Part shown: positions 1 through 6,164 of the stretch, one piece after another
Layout of the letters: every line of letters begins with the position of its first letter
How positions within the stretch are numbered: position 1 is the stretch's first letter
Source of the DNA: Alphaproteobacteria bacterium UBA6347
Lineage (GTDB): Bacteria > Pseudomonadota > Alphaproteobacteria > CAAGCB01 > CAG-977
NCBI GenBank assembly: GCA_002440235.1
Contig: DJRZ01000023.1
Span: forward strand, 1 to 8,846
Length of the DNA: 8,846 bases
Reading direction: 5' to 3'
Notes under the pieces: model-generated
Database searches by the model: none
Seen by the model: only the letters and a program-made list of their open reading frames with translations
Told to the model about the DNA's origin: nothing
Position numbers and translations under genes: made by a program

Positions 1-12
1 TTGTATTCAGAA

Positions 13-35
13 AACCCCGCGCTAGGCGCGGGGTT
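13..35. repeat. Left-end subterminal hairpin of the IS
   Basis: A perfect 10-bp stem (13-22 with 26-35) closes a 3-base TAG loop. In the IS200/IS605 family such subterminal hairpins are bound by TnpA on single-stranded DNA. Read on the minus strand the hairpin is followed by TTTTCTG, so it may also act as a weak intrinsic terminator. Read on the + strand it lacks a T-run. Its arms match those of the right-end hairpin at 669-687. Confidence 0.8.
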
Positions 36-60
36 CAAAAAAGCTTACAGCTATGGCCAG

Positions 61-144
61 AAAAAGAACTCCTTTGATACAATAGGTGCAGGTCTGGTGA
101 ACCGCGTCTAAAGATGTCAAAGGAGTCATTCAAATGAATGAAAT
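61..144 (-). ncRNA. Putative antisense RNA to tnpA 5' region (art200-like)
   Basis: On the minus strand an extended -10 element, TG-T-GATAAT, lies at 159-151 inside the first codons of tnpA, with a weak TTGCAG at 177-172 upstream. This would start a transcript near 144. About 18 bases on, the RNA enters the 12-bp palindrome (126-115 with 79-68), which is followed directly by TTCTTTTTCTGG (67-56), a good intrinsic terminator. The predicted product is about 84 nt and covers the tnpA start codon, Shine-Dalgarno and leader. IS200 encodes a comparable antisense RNA (art200) of similar size and place. No sequence homology is claimed; the call rests on promoter, terminator and position. Confidence 0.45.
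68..126 (+). promoter_or_regulatory. 5' leader hairpin hiding the tnpA ribosome binding site
   Basis: Positions 68-79 (ACTCCTTTGATA) pair with 115-126 over 12 bp, with one G-U pair and a 35-base loop. The right arm contains the whole Shine-Dalgarno AAAGGAG (119-125), 8 bases before the tnpA ATG, so the leader is predicted to block ribosome loading. IS200 of enterobacteria is known to repress its transposase with this kind of 5' UTR structure. The same arrangement here is a direct sequence observation; repression is inferred. Confidence 0.72.
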
Positions 145-589
145 ACATACATTATCACATTCAACATGGAACTGCAAATATCACATAGTATTTGCGCCGA
201 AGTACAGAAGGAAAGTGTTTTATGGCGAGAAACGCTATGAAATAGGGAAGTTGCTGAGAACGCTGTGTAAATGGAAAGGAGTGAACGTGCTGGAAGCGGA
301 AGCTTGTCCCGATCATATTCATATGCTGGTGGAAATACCGCCGAAAATCAGCGTATCGGGCTTCATGGGGTATCTGAAAGGGAAAAGCAGTTTGCAGATA
401 TACGAAGCGTGGAGCAACATCAAATACAAGTACAGGAATCGAGAATTCTGGTGCAAAGGGTACTATGTGGATACAGTTGGGAAAAATACAAAAAAGATAA
501 AGGAATATATCAGGCATCAGCTGGAAGAAGACGCAGCGTCTGAACAACTAACGCTGGATATGTCCGACCCGTTTACGGGTAGTAAGTAA
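134..589 (+). CDS. tnpA: IS200-type Y1 transposase TnpA
   Basis: This 151-residue protein has the size of IS200 TnpA enzymes and appears intact. It is a single-strand-specific HUH endonuclease that excises and integrates the IS by cleaving at the hairpin ends through a phosphotyrosine intermediate. Visible signatures are the N-terminal 'TWNCKYHIVFAPKYRRKVFYG' strand region (residues 11-31), the metal-binding HUH motif H61-I-H63 in 'PDHIHMLVEIPP', the 'GYYVDTVG' segment (109-116), and the probable nucleophile Tyr125 in 'KEYIRHQ' on the C-terminal helix. The ATG at 134 is chosen because AAAGGAG lies 8 bases upstream, although it is sequestered in a leader hairpin. Expression is therefore probably very low. 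There is no tnpB partner. Family assignment is firm; present activity is inferred from the lack of lesions. Confidence 0.95.
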   Translation: MNEIHTLSHSTWNCKYHIVFAPKYRRKVFYGEKRYEIGKLLRTLCKWKGVNVLEAEACPDHIHMLVEIPPKISVSGFMGYLKGKSSLQIYEAWSNIKYKYRNREFWCKGYYVDTVGKNTKKIKEYIRHQLEEDAASEQLTLDMSDPFTGSK

Positions 590-690
590 CAAATTGCGCG
601 CACCAGACCAAACAAAACGCCGTTTAGGCGTCGCCAGTAGCATGAGGGCTACGCCCGTTACGGAAGAACCCCGCGTTTTACGCGGGGGTC
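567..690 (+). other. Structured right-end tail of the IS with serial hairpins
   Basis: After the tnpA stop about 100 bases carry no ORF but several hairpins: 567-580 (5 bp, TTTA loop, inside the last codons), 617-621 with 627-631 (5 bp, GTTTA loop), 637-641 with 648-652 (5 bp, ATGAGG loop), 655-657 with 661-663 (3 bp, TTA loop) and 669-676 with 680-687 (8 bp). Position and fold recall the right ends of IS605-group elements, where the end of the IS doubles as the scaffold of the TnpB guide RNA. Without tnpB here, the function could be only TnpA recognition and termination. The structures are direct; the guide-RNA comparison is speculative. Confidence 0.5.
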
Positions 691-698
691 TCTTTTTT
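669..698 (+). terminator. Right-end hairpin and intrinsic terminator of tnpA
   Basis: An 8-bp perfect stem (669-676 with 680-687) with a TTT loop is followed by GTCTC and a run of six T (693-698). It should terminate the tnpA transcript. Because its arms repeat those of the left-end hairpin, it is also the likely right-end TnpA binding site. Confidence 0.8.
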
Positions 699-700
699 AC

Positions 701-730
701 AAAAAAGCCGCCCCGAAAGGCGGCTTTTTT
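701..730 (-). terminator. Terminator of the efflux operon, bidirectional
   Basis: The six-pair GC stem 707-712 / 719-724 has a six-base loop and is flanked by A6 (701-706) and T6 (725-730). Read on the minus strand it begins 7 bases after the pump stop codon and ends in TTTTTT, a classic intrinsic terminator. The symmetry means it should also stop + strand transcription leaving the IS. Confidence 0.88.
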
Positions 731-731
731 C

Positions 732-3700
732 TTAATCCTGTTTTTGCTCCGGCTGGGCGGGCGGCTGTTTTTGTTCAGCCGGCGCCGCCGCCTTTGCTTT
801 GGATTGATTGTATTTCGCATCGCGCGTTTCAATTTTCGCGCGGCGTTTCGTGTGGAATTTTTCACGTCTGTTGACAAACACGACGAACAACATCGGAATA
901 ACGAAAATACCGAAAGCCGTCGCGGCGATCATGCCGCCGAACACCGTCGTGCCGACCGAACGGCGCGCCATGGCGCCCGCGCCCGTCGCGATGACCAGCG
1001 GCAACAAGCCCAGAATGAACGACACCGCCGTCATCATGACCGCGCGGAAACGCAAGTGAGCCGCCTGCGCCGCCGCTTCCTGCGTTTCGACGCCCTCTTC
1101 ATGCAGAACTTTCGCAAATTCGACAATCAGAATCGCGTTTTTGGACGCTTGGGCGATCAGCAGAATCATACCGATTTGCGCGTAGACGTTATTGACCAGA
1201 CCGAACGCGTACAGGAAAATCAACGCCCCCAGCAAAGCCACCGAAACCGACAGCAGAACGGTGACGGGAATCATCCAGCTTTCGTACAGCGCGACCAGGA
1301 ACAGATACGCGAACAGGAACGCCAGCACCAGAACGACAGCCGTTTGACCGCCCGCCTCTTTTTCCTGCAAGGACATGCCCGTCCATTCGTATTCGTATCC
1401 TTTGGGCAAAATCTGTTTGGACAGCTTTTCCATTTCGTCCATCGCCTGCGTCGAACTGACGCCTTCGGCGGACGAGCCGTTGATTTTGACCGTCATCATG
1501 TTGTTGTAGCGCGTCAGCTGCTGAGGTCCCAGAATGGGTTTCACGGTCAGCAGGGAACGCATCGGCACCATTTCGCCTTTGTCGTTGCGGACGTGAATGC
1601 GGAAGATGTCGGCTTCCTTGCTGCGGTCACCCTCTTGCCCCTGCAGGTTGACTTCGTAGTTGCGCCCCGCCAGCGTAAAGTCGTTGATGTAGGCGTAGCC
1701 CAAGGTCGACTGCAACTGGGAAAACACGTCTTTGATGCCGACGCCCAGCATTTGCGCCTTGTCGCGGTCAAGCGACGCGAACAGCTGGGGCGAAGACGTG
1801 TTGAACGTGCTGTACACCATGTTCAGCATCGGATCCTGATTCGCCGCGCCCAGCAGTTTGAACATGACTTTTTCCATTTCCTGCGGCGTTTCGCCCTGCG
1901 CGTTCTGCAAACGGTAGTCGAAACCGCTCGCCGAACCGATGCCGGGAATGGCAGGCATGTTGAACGGACGCACCAGCGCGCCCTGAATCCGCCCCAAACG
2001 CGGCTGCAAATACGCCAGCAAAGCCTGAATCTGCATGGATTTGTCCTCGCGAACCTCGTACGGTTTCAGACCGGCGATCATCATGCCGAAATTCGCGCCG
2101 CTGCCGCCGATCATGCTGTGTCCGGCGACCCCCATCACGTTTTGAACGGCGGGGTGGGAATGGACGACTTCGAACACCTGCTTCAAAATGTCGATCGTTC
2201 TGTCCTGCGACGCGCCTTCGGGCAACTGGACGTCGACCATCACGATGCCTTGATCTTCGTCGGGCAGGAAGCCGGACGGCGTGATTTTGTTCATGCCGAC
2301 CGCCGCCGCGATCACCGCGGCGATGATCAGAATGGACAGCGACGAATGGCGCACCAAACGGCGGACGACGGCGGAATAACCGTCGCGCCCCTTGTCGATC
2401 TGGCGCATCACCCACGGCACCAGCCCTTTTTGGCTTTTTTCCTCGCGATGCAGCAGAACGGCGCACAAAGCGGGCGACAGCGTCAAAGCGTTCAACGCCG
2501 AAATCAGCATCGAGCAAGACACCGTCACGGCGAACTGTTTGTACAGCTGTCCCGTAATGCCGGGAATGAAAATGACGGGAACGAACACCGACAAAATAAC
2601 CAGCGTGATGGCGATAATCGGCGCGGTGATCTGCCCCATCGCCTTCGCCACCGCGTCGGGAACGGACAGATCGGGTTCCTCGTCGATCACGCGTTCGGTG
2701 TTTTCGACGACCATAATCGCGTCGTCAACCACGATGCCGATGACCAAAACGATGGACAGCAGGGAAATCGTGTTCGCCGAAATGCCGAAAGGCGCCATGA
2801 AAATAAACGTGCCGATCAGCGAAACGGGAACGGCGATCGCGGGGATCAGCGTCGCGCGCCACGTTCCCAAAGACAGATAGACGACCAGCAAAACCAGAAT
2901 GAACGCTTCGAAAATCGTGTGGACGACCTCGTCGACGGTCGCTTCGATGAAAACGGTCGTGTCGAAAATGATGACGTAGTCGACGCCTTCGGGGAAGAAC
3001 TGTTTCATTCTTTCCAGTTCGGCTTTGACTTTCGTGGCGACGTTCATCGCGTTCGCGCCGGGGGCGAGGTTGATCATCGCGCCGGACGCGGGACGCCCGT
3101 TGTACTGAATGGTCGACGAATACGTCGTCGTGCCCAGTTCGATTTTGGCGACGTCTTTCAAACGCAGGAATCCGCCGTCTTTGTTCGCGCGCAAGATGAT
3201 GTTGCCGAATTCCTCGACCGAATTCAGACGTCCGGCGGTTTTCAGCGTGAACTGCATCTGCTGTTCCTTCGGCGCGGGGTTCGCCCCGACGGAACCGATG
3301 GCGGGCTGAATGTTCTGCGACGAAACGGCGGCGATGACGTCGCTGTTCGTCAGTCCCAAATTCGCCAGACGTTCCGCGTCAATCCAGATGCGCATGCTGT
3401 AGTCGATGTCGCCGAACGTGTTGACTTCGCCGACGCCCGTGATGCGCGCCAGATCGTCCTTGACGCGCGAAGTCATATAGTTCGCCAAAAAGTTCGCGGC
3501 GCGCGAATTGTCGGGCGAATACAGCGAAAACGCCATCAGCATGGACGACGTGTTTTTCTTGACCGTCACGCCCTGCTGCTGGACTTCGGTCGGCAGTTTC
3601 GTCGAAATCTGGTTGATGCGGTTCTGCACGTTGACGGTGTTCATGTCGGGATCGGTTCCCAAAGCGAACGTCACCGTCAAAGAATACGACCCGTTGTTGG

Positions 3701-3950
3701 AGCTGGTCGATTCCATGTACAGCATGTTGTCGACGCCGTTGACCTGCGATTCGATGATCTGCGCGACGGTTTGTTCGATCACTTCGGCGGACGCGCCGGG
3801 ATAGGTCGCGGAAACGGACACGGACGGCGGAACGACGTCGGGCAGCTGAGCCACGGGAATCGTTTTCAGCGAAATCAGCCCCGCGATCGTGATGACCAGA
3901 GAAATAACGATCGCCAGACGGGGTCTTTTAATAAAAATGCGGGAAAACAT
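732..3950 (-). CDS. RND multidrug efflux pump, inner-membrane subunit (AcrB/MexB-like, HAE1)
   Basis: This 1072-residue proton/drug antiporter is in the length range of AcrB and MexB; it captures drugs from the periplasm and inner membrane and passes them to an outer-membrane channel. The N-terminal 'MFSRIFIKRP' leads into TM1 (about 12-28), followed by a large periplasmic loop, TM2-6 (about 340-498), TM7 near 537-555, a second periplasmic loop, and TM8-12 (about 871-1026). Proton-relay residues are visible: the Asp pair D409-D410 in 'GIVVDDAIMVVEN', K937 in 'QASKNAILIVEFAK' and T974 in 'FRAVMMTAVSF', equivalent to AcrB D407/D408, K940 and T978. The tail from about 1037 is low-complexity and rich in Lys, Ala, Pro and Gln. 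The ATG at 3950 has AAAGGA 10 bases upstream, overlapping the adaptor gene stop; the gap is 13 bases, so the two genes are co-transcribed. Substrates cannot be read from sequence. Confidence 0.96.
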   Translation of the reverse strand: MFSRIFIKRPRLAIVISLVITIAGLISLKTIPVAQLPDVVPPSVSVSATYPGASAEVIEQTVAQIIESQVNGVDNMLYMESTSSNNGSYSLTVTFALGTDPDMNTVNVQNRINQISTKLPTEVQQQGVTVKKNTSSMLMAFSLYSPDNSRAANFLANYMTSRVKDDLARITGVGEVNTFGDIDYSMRIWIDAERLANLGLTNSDVIAAVSSQNIQPAIGSVGANPAPKEQQMQFTLKTAGRLNSVEEFGNIILRANKDGGFLRLKDVAKIELGTTTYSSTIQYNGRPASGAMINLAPGANAMNVATKVKAELERMKQFFPEGVDYVIIFDTTVFIEATVDEVVHTIFEAFILVLLVVYLSLGTWRATLIPAIAVPVSLIGTFIFMAPFGISANTISLLSIVLVIGIVVDDAIMVVENTERVIDEEPDLSVPDAVAKAMGQITAPIIAITLVILSVFVPVIFIPGITGQLYKQFAVTVSCSMLISALNALTLSPALCAVLLHREEKSQKGLVPWVMRQIDKGRDGYSAVVRRLVRHSSLSILIIAAVIAAAVGMNKITPSGFLPDEDQGIVMVDVQLPEGASQDRTIDILKQVFEVVHSHPAVQNVMGVAGHSMIGGSGANFGMMIAGLKPYEVREDKSMQIQALLAYLQPRLGRIQGALVRPFNMPAIPGIGSASGFDYRLQNAQGETPQEMEKVMFKLLGAANQDPMLNMVYSTFNTSSPQLFASLDRDKAQMLGVGIKDVFSQLQSTLGYAYINDFTLAGRNYEVNLQGQEGDRSKEADIFRIHVRNDKGEMVPMRSLLTVKPILGPQQLTRYNNMMTVKINGSSAEGVSSTQAMDEMEKLSKQILPKGYEYEWTGMSLQEKEAGGQTAVVLVLAFLFAYLFLVALYESWMIPVTVLLSVSVALLGALIFLYAFGLVNNVYAQIGMILLIAQASKNAILIVEFAKVLHEEGVETQEAAAQAAHLRFRAVMMTAVSFILGLLPLVIATGAGAMARRSVGTTVFGGMIAATAFGIFVIPMLFVVFVNRREKFHTKRRAKIETRDAKYNQSKAKAAAPAEQKQPPAQPEQKQD

Positions 3951-3963
3951 AGGCGTTTATCCT

Positions 3964-5211
3964 TTATTTCTTGGCGTTCGCGGAGGAAGCGGAAGCCTTG
4001 GAGCCGGAGCGCGTTCTTTTGCGCATGACGTGTTTTTCGGCTTTGGGCTTTTCGGCGGTCGCCTTGTCCGTTTTCTGCGCCGCGCCGGCTTTGGCGGCGG
4101 CGGAATCGACGACGACCTCGACGCCCGGGCGGACTTTCTGCAATCCGTTGACGATCACGCGGTCGCCGGCTTCCAGCCCTTCGAGAACGACGATGTCCTT
4201 GCCCTGTTCCGTTCCGACCGTGACCAGTCTGTTCACGACCTTGTTCTGCGCGTCGACGACGTAGACGTATTTCGACGTCGCCGAAGACATCAGCGCCGCC
4301 TGCGAAATGACGATTTTTTCAACGGGGGATTCGTATTCCATCAGGACGGAAACGAACTGACCGGACACCAGCTGTTTGGCGGGGTTCGGAAATTCCGCGC
4401 GCATTTTGACCGTGTCGGTGTAGTTGTCGACCACGACGTCGGTGAAATCCAGCCGTCCGCTGTAACGGTAGACGGAGGAATCGCCCATCACCAGCGAAAT
4501 CGCCATGTTGTCGCCGTCCGCCTTCAGCGCGCCGGTGCTTTGCATTTTCAAAAATTCGCGTTCGGAAACGGAGAACATCACATACATCGGATCGCAGCTG
4601 ACGATCGTCGCCAGCGTCGAATTGACGGGCAGGTATTCGCCGACGGAGTAGTCGGACAAGCCGATTTTTCCGGTAAAGGGAGCTTTGACGTTCGTGTAGC
4701 TTAAATTCAGTTTCGCCAGATTCAGCGCGGCTTTCGCCTGCAAAACGGCGCCCTTGGCGACGTTGTTCTGCGCTTCGCGCGTATCGACGGTCGATTGCGA
4801 AATGTTGCCCGTTTTGCGCAATTCCAAAGCGCGTTCGTAATTCAGCTTGGCGTTTTTGGCGTCGGCTTCGGCTTTCGCCAGATTGGCGGCGGATTCGGCG
4901 ACCTGCGCTTCGAACGGTTCGCGTTCCAAGGCGAACAACATCTGTCCTTTTTTGACGATGTCGCCCTCTTCGAACAGACGGTCTTTCAGAAATCCGGCGA
5001 CGCGCGCCTTTAAAACGACGGAATTGACCGCGTCGACCCGCGCGGGAAAGTTAAAACGCTCGGTATAGGTTTTGTAAGCCGCCTGCTCCACGGTGACATG
5101 GGGTTTCTGGACGGATTGGGGCGCGGTTTCCTTTTTCTTCCAGCAACCGTTCAGCATCAAAACGGACGCCAGCGCCGCGGCAAAAAACGACAAAGAATGA
5201 TTCTTCAACAT
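3964..5211 (-). CDS. RND efflux periplasmic adaptor lipoprotein (AcrA/MexA-like)
   Basis: This membrane-fusion protein bridges the pump to an outer-membrane channel. Numbered from the chosen start (415 residues): lipoprotein signal peptide with lipobox 'LNGC' and lipidated Cys23; first half of the lipoyl-like domain 'ARVAGFLKDRLFEEGDIVKKG' (about 68-90); an Ala/Leu-rich alpha-helical hairpin (about 97-168); second lipoyl half 'VKAPFTGKIG' (about 175-184); beta-barrel (about 205-294); membrane-proximal domain (about 295-369). The last 40 or so residues are a basic Lys/Ala/Ser tail not needed by the family. An in-frame ATG at 5229 exists, but it lacks a Shine-Dalgarno, whereas CGGGAGA ends 7 bases before the ATG at 5211 and that start gives a normal signal peptide. 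First gene of the efflux operon. No TolC-like gene is visible, so the channel is presumably encoded elsewhere. Confidence 0.93.
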   Translation of the reverse strand: MLKNHSLSFFAAALASVLMLNGCWKKKETAPQSVQKPHVTVEQAAYKTYTERFNFPARVDAVNSVVLKARVAGFLKDRLFEEGDIVKKGQMLFALEREPFEAQVAESAANLAKAEADAKNAKLNYERALELRKTGNISQSTVDTREAQNNVAKGAVLQAKAALNLAKLNLSYTNVKAPFTGKIGLSDYSVGEYLPVNSTLATIVSCDPMYVMFSVSEREFLKMQSTGALKADGDNMAISLVMGDSSVYRYSGRLDFTDVVVDNYTDTVKMRAEFPNPAKQLVSGQFVSVLMEYESPVEKIVISQAALMSSATSKYVYVVDAQNKVVNRLVTVGTEQGKDIVVLEGLEAGDRVIVNGLQKVRPGVEVVVDSAAAKAGAAQKTDKATAEKPKAEKHVMRKRTRSGSKASASSANAKK

Positions 5212-5231
5212 ACAAGCATCTCCCGACATGG

Positions 5232-5258
5232 GTTCACACGAACGACGGTCCTACGGAC
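5232..5258. promoter_or_regulatory. Two small palindromes in the efflux leader, possible operators
   Basis: GTTC-ACAC-GAAC (5232-5243) and GTCC-TAC-GGAC (5248-5258) are perfect inverted repeats lying between the candidate efflux promoter and the adaptor start. Their position suits a repressor site or a leader structure. No regulator gene is in the window to support either, and such short palindromes can occur by chance. Confidence 0.22.
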
Positions 5259-5270
5259 GATCAAACTTTT

Positions 5271-5299
5271 CTTATACAGAAAACACCCGCTTTCTACAA
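5271..5299 (-). promoter_or_regulatory. Candidate promoter of the efflux operon
   Basis: On the minus strand, TTGTAG (5299-5294) and TATAAG (5276-5271) are separated by exactly 17 bases. The -10 matches consensus at five of six positions; the -35 matches only TTG. Transcription would start near 5264, leaving a leader of about 50 bases. The promoter overlaps the hairpin after ispE, so the efflux genes probably have their own start rather than depending wholly on the ispE transcript. Confidence 0.45.
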
Positions 5300-5310
5300 G
5301 CGGATTCTGT
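5276..5310 (-). terminator. Possible terminator hairpin after ispE
   Basis: Read on the minus strand, a 6-bp stem (5303-5298 with 5292-5287) is followed by GTGTTTTCTGT. An outer 6-bp pairing (5310-5305 with 5281-5276) starts at the ispE stop codon. The T-run is short and interrupted, so termination may be partial, allowing some readthrough into the efflux genes. Confidence 0.4.
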
Positions 5311-6164
5311 CAGGCGGACGTATTTAAAAACCACCAGTCCGCGTGTTCTTTTTTCAGCCTTTGCAAACATGATGACGCGTCGCCTTTTGTTTCGAACACG
5401 CCGAAACACGTTCCGCCGCTGCCCGACATGCGCGCCAGACGGCAGAGGGGATCGGCGCGCAAAGCGTCCAGCACGTCCGAAACGGCGGGTTCCAAAGCGC
5501 GCGCGGCGTCGCTCAGGTCGTTGCGGCGTTTTTTCAATTCGTCGACGAATTCGTCGAAATCCGTCATTTTCCGCGTGAACGGCGCGGGCGCGGTAAAAAC
5601 GGGCGCGCGCGATTTGAACACGGCGGGCGTCGACACGGGACGGTTCGGATTGACCAGCAGCAAAGCCAGCGGCGGCAGTTCCGGCGCGGGCGTCAGCTTT
5701 TCGCCGACGCCGGACACGCAAACGGGTTTCGCCGCCAGACAGGACGGCACGTCCGCCCCCAAAGCCAGCGCGATTTCCATCGTTTTTTCATCGGACAGCC
5801 GGACGTTCCACAGCCGCGACAACGCTTTCAGCGTCGCCGCCGCGTCCGTCGATCCTCCGCCGATTCCGGACGCGACGGGCAGATTTTTTTCCAGCGAGAT
5901 CGCCGCTTTTGGTTCGACGCCCGCCGCTTTCGCCAGCGCGCGCGCGGCTTTCACGACGATGTTGTCCTCGCCGTTCGACAGAAACGCGGCGTAATCCCCG
6001 GATATGTCCAGCGTCAAGCCGTCGGAATCGCGAACCGTGACGACATCGCCGTCGGCGACGAACACGAACAGGCTGTCCAGCAAATGATAGCCGTCCGCGC
6101 GTTTTCCCGTAACGTGCAGGTACAGGTTCACTTTGGCGGGAGCGTTGACGGAAACGGAAGTCAT
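5310..6164 (-). CDS. ispE: 4-diphosphocytidyl-2-C-methyl-D-erythritol kinase
   Basis: This 284-residue GHMP-family kinase phosphorylates CDP-methylerythritol with ATP in the MEP (non-mevalonate) isoprenoid pathway, in the cytoplasm. All three GHMP motifs are visible: 'NAPAKVNLYLHV' (7-18) with K11; the glycine-rich ATP loop 'PVASGIGGGSTDAA' (96-109); and 'MSGSGGTCFGVF' (246-257). 'LGADVPSCL' (135-143) carries D138, the likely catalytic Asp paired with K11 as in E. coli IspE. The length is typical. The frame is open far upstream, but the start is the ATG at 6164: it opens directly into motif 1, has AGGTGA 10 bases upstream, and overlaps the preceding gene as ATGA, which suggests translational coupling. 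Promoter control is probably shared with that gene. Confidence 0.96.
   Translation of the reverse strand: MTSVSVNAPAKVNLYLHVTGKRADGYHLLDSLFVFVADGDVVTVRDSDGLTLDISGDYAAFLSNGEDNIVVKAARALAKAAGVEPKAAISLEKNLPVASGIGGGSTDAAATLKALSRLWNVRLSDEKTMEIALALGADVPSCLAAKPVCVSGVGEKLTPAPELPPLALLLVNPNRPVSTPAVFKSRAPVFTAPAPFTRKMTDFDEFVDELKKRRNDLSDAARALEPAVSDVLDALRADPLCRLARMSGSGGTCFGVFETKGDASSCLQRLKKEHADWWFLNTSA

Larger units (their letters stand above)
1..700 (+). mobile_element. IS200-type (IS200/IS605 family) insertion sequence, tnpA only
   Basis: Seen: a single Y1 (HUH) transposase gene is flanked by two subterminal perfect hairpins with the same arm sequence (CCCCGCG / CGCGGGG), at 13-35 and 669-687. There are no long terminal inverted repeats, as expected for a family that transposes as single-stranded DNA and recognises end hairpins. 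The DNA from 1 to about 660 is clearly more AT-rich than the rest of the window, which supports recent acquisition. No tnpB gene is present. The right end lies between 688 and about 700, next to the terminator of the neighbouring efflux operon. The left end is at or just before the window start, because the hairpin begins only 12 bases in. The exact cleavage positions cannot be fixed without an empty-site comparison. Confidence 0.88.

Noticed and set aside
161..547. Open frame of 128 codons antisense to tnpA
   Set aside because: It is fully inside the transposase gene with no Shine-Dalgarno or domain. The antisense RNA proposed here starts further left and is non-coding.
594..4028. Open frame of 1144 codons on the + strand
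   Set aside because: It lies antisense across the whole pump gene, which has clear RND motifs. The product is Arg/Gln/His/Asp-rich with no domain. It is open because GC-rich minus-strand codons rarely give antisense stops.
5098..5994. Open frame of 298 codons on the + strand
   Set aside because: It is antisense to ispE and crosses the intergenic region; the product is Ser/Arg/Ala-rich with no motif.
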